From contig QZCP01000002.1 in NCBI GenBank assembly GCA_003956705.1, forward strand, positions 330,155-394,154: a stretch of 64,000 bases of DNA. Reading direction: 5' to 3'. The position numbers were made by a program, and so were the translations under genes. How positions within the stretch are numbered: position 1 is the stretch's first letter; each line of letters starts with the position of its first letter. This document shows, piece by piece, positions 55,927 through 64,000 of this stretch. Source of the DNA: Brevipalpus yothersi (lineage: Eukaryota > Arthropoda > Arachnida > Trombidiformes > Tenuipalpidae). The notes under the pieces are model-generated. The model worked only from the letters and a program-made list of their open reading frames with translations, was not told the DNA's origin and made no database searches.

Positions 55927-58440
55927 TTAATCATCTCGAAAAAGTTCAATTACATCTTGAGCAGAGTGCTCTTTTCGGTTATCAGAGGGTTCAGATGGGT
56001 TTGCAGGATCCAAACGGCGTCGCTTAGAATTTTGAATGATACTTTTAGGTACTTCTATAGCGAAAATATCATCTTCATCCTCCTCCCCCACTTCTTCCTC
56101 ATCTCCATTCTCAACATCAATGAGTTTTTTCTTTTTGTGATCCAATTCAGAATTATTTATTCTAGGATCACGATTGTTGGCGATATTATTCTCTGTCCGC
56201 TTTTCGGTATCAAGTAAATTCACTTCCTCTGAAGACTTTTCGGTATTGTTTTGGGAACTTGGAGTGTTGTTAATGTTAGCTTGTGTTATTACCGGATCAG
56301 CTATGGTTACTGAGGAAGATGATGAGGCCACCGGTGAAATGAGAGATTTTTCCAGACCTAAATCAGGACTGGGTGGTTGTGGATCAACAGATGTTACTTC
56401 CATTATTTCATCTCCATCACTCATTTGACTATTGCTCACGTTAACCAACATTGATATCTGGGAATTATCTGAAGCATTCAGACCGATACTTTGATTGAGA
56501 GGACTCGATTTCTCCTTTAATTCGATTGGTGGATTGAATTTTCCATTCCAGGTAGGCAAGCTGGGTAGCGGTTCAGGATTTGGACTGGCCTCAAGCTCAA
56601 TTGATTCTGGACTAACGTTTTCGATCGTAGTTGTGATTATAGGAGGACGATATGAGTTTCCTGCAATAGATTTAGCTGCAATGAAAGAAACACAATGAAT
56701 ATCGGAAGTCTGTCAAAATTTGAATGCTCATAACTATGACACAAGTGTAACTTACGCAACATTACTTCGCGAATACGAATATGTCTTTTGGGGTTGATTC
56801 CAGCATTGATATCGGCCAGATATCTATGGCAGCAGTTTCTTACCGATCCATCTGGATCTGATTGGAGAACTTTGGTGAACACATTTGAGGCGTCAGTCAG
56901 CGAGATAGTTTCATCATGGAGAGTGAAGAATTTTATGAGAGCAAGGAATTTCTTTCGAACAGAGGAATGTGAGAAAAAACTTCCGCTCTTCATGGGATGG
57001 GTATAGAAGTTGAAAAATTCGTTGAGAAAAAACTTAGCAGTTTGATCCATCTCATCAGCACTGATGAACACCGAGGAATTTTGTATGAAATTGAGAGTTG
57101 CTGAAAAGAAGAAAATCTAAAGTTCAGGAGGGGGATCGCAATGAAATTGTTAGGAATATCTTACCCTTCATGCAATTTTTATTGAAAGAATCTATCTCTT
57201 TCTGTGGACAGAGGCAGGAATCAGAATTGTGGGCATCTGCTTGAGTTTTTGTAGTTCTCAACTGGTAACAAAAATTGAATCGGATGTTAGTTTTTGTGGG
57301 GATTTTCTTCAAATATATATCCTACCTCAATGAGATTTGAAGCTGGCTTTATGTCTCTCATGAAATGTTTGGACACAGTTTCATGATCTCTTTGATCTAC
57401 AAACATGTGCGGTCCAATTCTTTCATGAAAGAGAGCTATTGTTTCGTAAATATGGCTCTTCAATGTGACAAGATTCATATTTCGTTCACCAGATCCACGA
57501 GATCGTTTGGAATTGATCACCGAGTCATTCAATGCAATGGAAAAAATATGATTGATGAAAGATCCATGAATAGCGAGATCATTTCCGAGTCTGTGAAGAA
57601 ATGAAACAGAAATTAAGTAAAAAATTCCAATATTAAAAGAATGCATTACAGCATTAATGCATTGCAGTGTGAAGCATACTCACATGACGATCAGATGATT
57701 CAGTATTTTAAAGGCATCGATTTGAATTGATTTGACTAATAGAGCAGAAGGAGGTAGTCGAGAATATGCTCTTTGCACACTAACTTGACAACATCGAGCA
57801 CAAACATTAATCAATGCTTCCACCGGAATGGCATAACTTGATTGTGCATGATCTGCGAGCAATTGAATCAGGCAGATAGTTGCATATTGGATGATCAAGG
57901 CAAATGCAGCGATTACTTTCAACTCTGTATGAACGAAATCAGCCTTGACAATGTTTCGGAAAGGTTTTTCGGTGAGTTTCAGTTCATCATATTCTGAAAA
58001 ATATAAGTAGCAAGTTTTATAATTAACAATCATTTAGCATCTTTGCTTTAAAGTATTTTACCTATTCCTGATCGTTTAAGCTCATCAATTAGCGAATTAA
58101 TGGTGAGAATTAGTTTCGAAACATGAATGAACCACGAATTTTTGGACAATCCAGATGCACTCGGTGTCCAATCATCAGATTTAGCCGTTACATTAACTTG
58201 AACAATATCACCTTCATTGGTCACTTCTAATATTGGATAATTTTTACGATTTTGAATTGATCGGCGAGAAGAATCAATATACTGTTTGAAAAATAATCTA
58301 GCTGTTTCCAATGACTCAGAGGATAATTTAGCACCTTCCAATGATACTATATCACCTTCCAAATATTGGCACATTCGTTGGAATGAATCTAATTCCGATT
58401 CCGATGACGATAACGATTGAGTTGATAATTTGTTCATCAT
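55927..58440 (-). CDS. PELP1: PELP1/Rix1-like ribosome-biogenesis protein
   Basis: PELP1 (yeast Rix1) forms the Rix1 complex with TEX10 and WDR18, which recruits midasin to pre-60S particles in nucleolus and nucleoplasm. Exons on the minus strand are 58440-58062, 57993-57684, 57590-57326, 57261-57165, 57100-56756 and 56675-55927, phases consistent, giving 714 residues. The start is the first in-frame ATG (58440; a second follows at once). The body is helical. Assignment rests on a family-like block: IPVEALINVCARCCQVS, then SALLVKSIQIDAFKILNHLI, GNDLAIHGSFINHIFSIAL and LVTLKSHIYETIALFHERIG, which parallels human PELP1 VPVQEILDFICRTLSVS ... SIHLEALDLLSALI ... TVRTKVYAILELWVQVCG from memory. The C-terminus is Ser/Pro-rich, then Lys-rich (DHKKKK), acidic (DEEEVGEEDEDD) and has a nuclear signal (SKRRRLDP). 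The typical N-terminal Rix1 region is short or diverged. It is divergent from MDN1. Confidence 0.65.
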
Positions 58441-59289
58441 GATAACAATTGTTGTCCACCAAGCCACCAAAAATACAACCAACAAATCAAATCTATCGCC
58501 AAATGATCAACCCGAAATCAACCAAACAAATCTTCCTCCAGTAACAACAAAAACTCCACTCTGCATCAACCACTGACACACATATGCAAGATCAAGTGTA
58601 CTACAGTATAATCAAATTTAATTGATCACAAAATATTTTCAATCATAAACATCAACATGTGTGTCCACACACACATTCACAACATGTGCTTCCAATAGAG
58701 TGGCGCTTCACTTGAAAACACAACCGGCATGTTACGTATGCATTACATGTTATGTAATGCATATCATTTTGAGAATTTTTATCCTCTGAGGTGCAATAAC
58801 AATCATTGAATTCTCTTAATTAGTGTCCCCTCCAGATATGAATGATTTTCTATTATCAAAAATCGTGGAGTAAGCCACAAAAAATTGATTCCAAATTTTC
58901 ATCAATTCATCAATTCAAGTGACACAAAAAAAGGTGAAAAAACTGTTTCAATTCAAAATACCCGCTCATTTTGTGAGCTATAAAAACTGAACCAAAAAAA
59001 TCTGTTTACTAAACACGTGCTTATTGCACATGTTTTGAATAAGCCGCAAAGTACATGTGATTGTATTGTTGATGATAGATATTATTTTTTTGTGTTTGAT
59101 TAAATTAAATTAAATTGTTCCTTTGATGGTGATTGTTTTTTTCTTGGTATATGGATAACTGCTGGAAGATGTAGATGTTATGTTGTCTTCCGATAATCAT
59201 TCCTTGATGAATGTGTGTCTCTGTGTTGAATTATTGTCAAATTAGTTTGTGGATTGTTCACTTGATAATTGATGCTACTAGAGTTTACC
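58441..59289. promoter_or_regulatory. Putative bidirectional promoter, PELP1-like / MDN1
   Basis: About 850 bp separate the two divergent start codons, with no other gene between. The region is AT-rich with CACA/TGTG runs and a 27-bp near-perfect palindrome at 58737-58763. Two-way promoter function is inferred from the layout; no TATA box or initiator was assigned. Confidence 0.45.
58737..58763. promoter_or_regulatory. Perfect inverted repeat, candidate bZIP-type site
   Basis: Two perfect 12-bp arms (TATGCATTACAT and its complement) with a 3-bp GTT spacer. The right half contains GTTATGTAAT, which fits the PAR-bZIP consensus RTTAYGTAAY, and GTTACGTATG just upstream (58731-58740) is a near match. 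It lies about 300 bp from the PELP1-like ATG and 530 bp from the MDN1 ATG. Regulatory role is inferred. Confidence 0.35.
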
Positions 59290-62200
59290 ATGCAGACACC
59301 TGATACAGATCAGGCGGTTGAATCCGAAATGGATTCATTCCATCTGTTGTGCCATCGTTTGAGTGATCAGCGTCCAGGCTACAAGAAAATGTCAATCGGT
59401 GATGATGAATTGATACGATTGTTGAGAGAAGCGCTGATTGTGCTTCTCAGCAATCCGTGCCAATATCGGCGCCAACCAAATTTGATCAAAATATGGCAAT
59501 TATTACCATCTAAAAACAATGCAATCAAGTGGCTAACAATGCAAATTATTCGTGTTCTATGTGATATGTCAGATAAACAATTTACCGATTGGATTCGAGA
59601 AAATTTTGACCCCAAAAGTGAATCATCGCTAAGACTGCAATTTTTTGACGTTTTTCGATTCGCATCCATCAGAAAGTTGCCCCAAATTATGCCAGTGTCC
59701 TGTGAACTATTGGGCTCTGATCCAAGCCATTCTGGAAGCATTGTGATTGTACCATCGATGGACAAAAATTTGCGTCAGCTTGCTAATTCTGTGGCCCGAG
59801 GTAGACCAGTGATCGTCGAAGGACCCCTAGGATGTGGTAAAACATCATTAATCGAACATCTCGCCCACCTTAATGGTCGATCAAATCCACCACAATTGAC
59901 CAAAATTCAAGTTGGCAATCAAATTGATGCCAAATTGTTGATCGGTTCCTATTGTTGTACCGAAAAAATTGGTGAGTTTATTTGGAAGCCAGGTCCTCTG
60001 ACCGAAGCTCTTGTTCACGGTTATTGGCTAGTTTTTGAAGATATTGATCTTGCCTCTCCTGATGTGCTTAGTTTACTATTATCTGTACTGAAAACTGATT
60101 CACTTGCATCCATTCCTGGCTGTTTTGCATCCACATCCACATCTATTAGTCCCAAATTTCGTATGTTCTTCACTCGAAGAACTAGTGTCGACGGTTTGGC
60201 TGAATTTTTTCTAGGTCCTGATAAAGATTTAGTACTCAAGCTATGTGATAAAATTATTCTCGATAATTATAGTGATGATGAGTTACTACAAATTTTATCC
60301 ACAAAATGGCCCACACTTGGTGGAAATTTGGAGCGTATTTTGTCTCTTTATTCCCATCTGATAGCCAAAGATCGGGAAAACAAAAAATCTGGCTCAACAG
60401 TGTCCAACTCTTTTCGACAAATTTCACTCCGTGATCTTTTCAAATGGTGCCATCGTATATCATCATATTTCACTGTTCTATCTGATAATGTGCAGCGTGA
60501 AAATTCTCTCCTAGATGCTAGTGATTGTTTTATCCAGAGTGATCCATCACTTGATATTCGTGTCCAAAATGCATCCACATGTGGTGTCTTCCTGAATATT
60601 GCCGAAAAATATGGTGAACAAATAGTTCGAGATCGAAAACCATCCATAATTGAGCGATCTGATACAATTACTGTTGGCCGAGCTCAATTAGCTAGATGTA
60701 TCGATGATTCGCCAAGAGCACGATTAGCGACTAGTAAGAAAGTAGTGCAAGCAAAATTTTGTCAAACTTTTCAATCTTTATCACTTTTGGAAAAAGTTGC
60801 CCGATGTGTCCAGTATTCTGAGCCAGTATTGTTGGTGGGTGAAACTGGTGTCGGTAAAACGTCCACCATACAATATTTATGTAATTTATTGGGTAAAAAG
60901 TTAACTGTTATCAATATGAATCAACAAAGTGACTCTTGTGATCTACTGGGTGGATATAAGCCTGTTGAGTTGGAAAAAGTTTTAATGGAACCAATCAAAA
61001 TTGAATTTGATACATTGTTCAGTTTAACATTTGATGTTCAGAAAAATATCAAAACTCTCCAAAAACTTGGCAAACTTTTTCATGATCGTGAATGGTCGGA
61101 AACCCTGAAAGCTATAAAATTTATTCAAAATAGTGCCTTCAAGCGAACAAGTAGTGTTCTTAAGGAACATTCGCCCGGTGATATTGAATCAATACTAGAA
61201 AGATGGCGTATTTTGGGCAATAAAGTAGCCAAAGCGGAAGCGGAAATAAGTGCAAAAGAAAAAATTCCTCTAGTTTTCACATACGTTGAAGGCTCACTGG
61301 TGAAAGCAATGCGAAATGGTGATTGGATTCTTCTTGATGAAATTAATCTTGCCGAATCTGAGACCCTCCAGTGTTTGTCTTCCATTCTTGACTCAAAAGA
61401 TGACAATATTTTTCTATTTGACAAAGCCGATAATGAGCCTGTCCATAAGCATTCAGATTATCGTCTATTTGCCTGTATGAATCCTTCCAATGATGTTGGC
61501 AAACGTGATTTACCTCTCGGAATAAGACATCGTTTTACCGAATTTTTTGTCGAAGAGCTAGAAACAGAGATGGATCTTTGTCTTCTGGCCAGTTCCTATC
61601 TTGACAATTGTAATTTTCCCAAAGAACGAATCGGAAAGATAGTGAAATTTTATCTGGATGTTCGTAAAAAATCCAAGACTGAACTAAAAGATGCCACCGG
61701 AGGTGCTCCACACTTTTCATTAAGAACTTTGTGTCGAGCTCTTCAAACTCTATCAGATTGCTCTTCACTTGAACATTCTTCATCACCACGAGCAGTGTAT
61801 GAATCTTTTTGTCTTAGTTTCTTAACCCAACTTAGTGCCGAATCTTACCATCAAGTTGAAAAAATGATCATCAAAAATATTCTTGGTCAAAAGAATATCA
61901 GCTCAATTCAAAAGATGCCTCCTCTCAAGCCTAGAAATGAAAAAAATTATGTTGCCATCCACAATTATTACATTCCAAGAGGAAATAAAGAACCATTTGA
62001 AGATGAAAGTTACATCATCACACCTTCAGTGGCGCGCAATCTTACCGATTTGGCGCGAATCATTGCCATTGGTAGAACTTATCCAATACTCATACAAGGT
62101 GAAACATCTGTAGGCAAAACTAGTATCATCAAATATTTGGCCCAAAGATCAGGCAATGAATGTTTGCGTGTTAATAATCATGAGCACACTGATATTCAAG

Positions 62201-64000
62201 AGTATGTTGGCACCTATGCAGTTGATGAGAACAACAAAATGGTTTTCCAAGAAGGTGTTTTGGTTCAAGCAATGAGAAATGGTCATTGGATTATTTTAGA
62301 TGAACTCAATTTAGCATCCACCGAAGTTCTAGAATCACTCAATCGTGTACTCGATGAGAATCGTGAACTGTACATACCCGAGACTCAGACCACCGTGAAA
62401 GCTCATCCTAAATTTCGACTTTTTGCAACCCAAAATCCTCCTGGCCACTATGGAGGTCGTAAAATATTGTCTCGAGCATTTCGCAATCGATTTATCGAAC
62501 TTCATTTCGATGAGATTCCTAGTGATGAACTTGAAATCATTTTACACAAGAGATGTAGTCTACCTCCTCAATATGCAAAGAAAATGGTGTCCGTTTTATT
62601 AGAATTGCGTCGAAGACTTCATCAAAGTGTCAGTCTATCATTTGCGGGTAAACATGGAGGTGTCACCTTACGTGATCTATTCCGTTGGGGTGAAAGATAT
62701 AGAATTTTTGCGTCCAGTTTTTCTGACACTTTTTATGATTGGAATGCTCAACTAGCCAACGAGGGTTACATGCTGCTCGCTGGACGTGCTCGCACTCGAA
62801 TTGAAGTCGAGATTATTGAAGAAATTTTACAGCGTGTTTTCAAGCCAACAAACTTCTCTCCGTCAACTATGTTTGAGCACTTTTTTGATCTAATGATAAA
62901 ACCTTGCACAATGCCATCTCGATTTCAACACATTCACTGGACAACAGCTTTGAAAAGAATGGCCGTTCTATTATTCAAAGCACTGGAATACCGCGAGCCT
63001 GTCTTACTTGTAGGTGAAACTGGATGTGGAAAAACCACAGTATGTGAACTTTTCGCTGCTTTGAAAGAAATGAGAAATAAAAGTAAAAAATCTACTCAAG
63101 AAATTGAAACAAAAATGAGCAAGCGAGCCAAGAAACGAGCTGCCAAGAGGCAGAAAATCGAACATTCAGATAGTTCAGACAAAATGATGAAAGAGTCTCT
63201 TTACATTGTCAACTGTCACATGCACTCTGAAAGTGCTGATTTTTTAGGAAGTTTGAGGCCGACTAGAAATCCAAATGCTGAAGAAGGCAGACTCTTCGAA
63301 TGGGTTGATGGTCCATTGGTCAAAGCAATGAAAGATGGCTCTATGTTCCTGATCGACGAAATATCACTAGCTGATGACTCAGTACTTGAACGTCTTAACT
63401 CAGTTTTTGAGCAAGAGAAGACTCTACTGTTATCTGAAAAAGGATCATCAGATCAATCAAATCATCTGGATCTTATCATTCAAGCTCATCCAGACTTTGA
63501 TCTTGTAGCGACAATGAATCCTGGAGGTGATCATGGAAAAAAAGAGCTGTCTCCTTCTTTGAGAAATCGTTTTACTGAGATCTGGTGTTACTCGTCTACA
63601 GAAAACAATGATATAAGAAATATCATTCTCCATAACTTGAGAACTCTACAGCCTGATGAACTTCGAGAAAATATCGTTGATGCACTGTCTGCTTATCTGT
63701 CATGGTTTTATAAGCAGTTAGAAATTTGTGGTGTCTCATTCACCAGTGTTCGTGATATTCTTTCCCTGTCTGAATTCATCCGAACCATTGTGAATCGGAC
63801 CCATGATCCTCTGAATCCTGCAGATGCTATCCGCCATGCGATGAGTTTAGTGTTCCTCGATTCTTATGGTTCCTCAGGAGGAGTGATGAGAGAAAACTTA
63901 TTGTCCTTAAATGAATGTCAAGCTCAAATCGATCATATTTTGAAAAAGTTTCCAATTTTTGATAACCAAACATCTTTGAATCTTCAAATTTCTGATCAAG
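59290..64000 (+). CDS. MDN1: Midasin (MDN1/Rea1), N-terminal 1570 residues, cut by window end
   Basis: Midasin is the giant dynein-like AAA+ ATPase that strips assembly factors from pre-60S ribosomes. A single open frame without introns runs from ATG 59290 off the window end. Walker A motifs: AAA1 GPLGCGKTS (residue ~178), AAA2 GETGVGKTS (~517), AAA3 GETSVGKTS (~937), AAA4 GETGCGKTT (~1241), all in one frame. Walker B regions: LVFEDIDLA (AAA1), WILLDEINLAESETLQ (AAA2), WIILDELNLASTEVLESLNR (AAA3) and FLIDEISLADDSVLERLNSV (AAA4), the last followed by NPGGDHGKKELSPSLRNRFT, near-identical to human midasin from memory. AAA1 Walker B has Phe-Glu-Asp in place of the usual DE, which suggests a degenerate first site. 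The N-terminal domain is shorter than in human. AAA4 carries a Lys-rich insert after Walker A. The remaining AAA rings, linker and MIDAS domain lie beyond the window. Confidence 0.97.
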   Translation, partial: MQTPDTDQAVESEMDSFHLLCHRLSDQRPGYKKMSIGDDELIRLLREALIVLLSNPCQYRRQPNLIKIWQLLPSKNNAIKWLTMQIIRVLCDMSDKQFTDWIRENFDPKSESSLRLQFFDVFRFASIRKLPQIMPVSCELLGSDPSHSGSIVIVPSMDKNLRQLANSVARGRPVIVEGPLGCGKTSLIEHLAHLNGRSNPPQLTKIQVGNQIDAKLLIGSYCCTEKIGEFIWKPGPLTEALVHGYWLVFEDIDLASPDVLSLLLSVLKTDSLASIPGCFASTSTSISPKFRMFFTRRTSVDGLAEFFLGPDKDLVLKLCDKIILDNYSDDELLQILSTKWPTLGGNLERILSLYSHLIAKDRENKKSGSTVSNSFRQISLRDLFKWCHRISSYFTVLSDNVQRENSLLDASDCFIQSDPSLDIRVQNASTCGVFLNIAEKYGEQIVRDRKPSIIERSDTITVGRAQLARCIDDSPRARLATSKKVVQAKFCQTFQSLSLLEKVARCVQYSEPVLLVGETGVGKTSTIQYLCNLLGKKLTVINMNQQSDSCDLLGGYKPVELEKVLMEPIKIEFDTLFSLTFDVQKNIKTLQKLGKLFHDREWSETLKAIKFIQNSAFKRTSSVLKEHSPGDIESILERWRILGNKVAKAEAEISAKEKIPLVFTYVEGSLVKAMRNGDWILLDEINLAESETLQCLSSILDSKDDNIFLFDKADNEPVHKHSDYRLFACMNPSNDVGKRDLPLGIRHRFTEFFVEELETEMDLCLLASSYLDNCNFPKERIGKIVKFYLDVRKKSKTELKDATGGAPHFSLRTLCRALQTLSDCSSLEHSSSPRAVYESFCLSFLTQLSAESYHQVEKMIIKNILGQKNISSIQKMPPLKPRNEKNYVAIHNYYIPRGNKEPFEDESYIITPSVARNLTDLARIIAIGRTYPILIQGETSVGKTSIIKYLAQRSGNECLRVNNHEHTDIQEYVGTYAVDENNKMVFQEGVLVQAMRNGHWIILDELNLASTEVLESLNRVLDENRELYIPETQTTVKAHPKFRLFATQNPPGHYGGRKILSRAFRNRFIELHFDEIPSDELEIILHKRCSLPPQYAKKMVSVLLELRRRLHQSVSLSFAGKHGGVTLRDLFRWGERYRIFASSFSDTFYDWNAQLANEGYMLLAGRARTRIEVEIIEEILQRVFKPTNFSPSTMFEHFFDLMIKPCTMPSRFQHIHWTTALKRMAVLLFKALEYREPVLLVGETGCGKTTVCELFAALKEMRNKSKKSTQEIETKMSKRAKKRAAKRQKIEHSDSSDKMMKESLYIVNCHMHSESADFLGSLRPTRNPNAEEGRLFEWVDGPLVKAMKDGSMFLIDEISLADDSVLERLNSVFEQEKTLLLSEKGSSDQSNHLDLIIQAHPDFDLVATMNPGGDHGKKELSPSLRNRFTEIWCYSSTENNDIRNIILHNLRTLQPDELRENIVDALSAYLSWFYKQLEICGVSFTSVRDILSLSEFIRTIVNRTHDPLNPADAIRHAMSLVFLDSYGSSGGVMRENLLSLNECQAQIDHILKKFPIFDNQTSLNLQISDQ

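Noticed and set aside
59379..61789. Several minus-strand frames of 70-130 codons
   Set aside because: Shadows of the midasin coding sequence, which is one unbroken plus-strand frame with four Walker motifs.

Overview
The window is nuclear DNA from an animal, almost certainly an arthropod. It is AT-rich, the genes are split by GT-AG introns, and it is full of (CT/GA)n microsatellites. The SK potassium channel and the Senju-type nucleotide-sugar transporter are closest to arthropod versions as I remember them. Most genes have short introns and lie 0.7-3 kb apart, which suggests a compact genome such as that of an acariform mite. That placement is inference. Two N runs (21085-21286 and 38909-39462) are assembly gaps inside (TC)n tracts.

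Layout. 1-31316 (+): the 3' part of a calcium-activated SK potassium channel gene. Eight coding exons (12273-31316) cover S2 to the C-terminal coiled coil, spread over very long microsatellite-rich introns; the N-terminus and S1 were not found and are probably upstream. 33185-34491 (-): a Senju/SLC35A-type UDP-galactose transporter with two exons. 35298-36998 (-) and 40179-41673 (+): two serpin genes, head to head, with the same three-exon structure and very different reactive loops. 42396-43321 (-): a small protein with the C-terminal domain of R3HCC1/R3HCC1L. 44111-44695 (+): a secreted 147-residue protein I do not recognise. 47416-49094 (+): GOPC, a Golgi PDZ/coiled-coil protein. 50004-50750 (+) and 52462-54539 (+): two unrecognised single-pass membrane proteins. 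The first is intronless with one Ig-like domain; the second has four exons and a long Arg/Ser- and Gln-rich tail. 55927-58440 (-): a PELP1/Rix1-like protein. 59290 to the end (+): the 5' part of midasin (MDN1/Rea1), one open frame of about 1570 codons with the first four AAA+ Walker A motifs.

Two points of genome architecture stand out. PELP1 (Rix1 complex) and midasin act together in pre-60S ribosome maturation, and here they are divergent with about 850 bp between their start codons, so they may share a promoter. The stretch between GOPC and PELP1 carries two separate duplications of gene 3' ends. The GOPC 3' end plus downstream DNA is repeated on both sides of the Ig-like gene, which gives the two membrane-protein genes related 5' flanks and gives the Ig-like gene a copied GOPC poly(A) signal. 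A decayed copy of the PELP1 3' end lies just downstream of the real one. The two membrane-protein genes therefore sit in a recently rearranged island between conserved housekeeping genes.

Coordinates for spliced genes give the span from start to stop; exons are listed in the evidence. Splice sites were chosen by eye from GT-AG borders, reading phase and family similarity.
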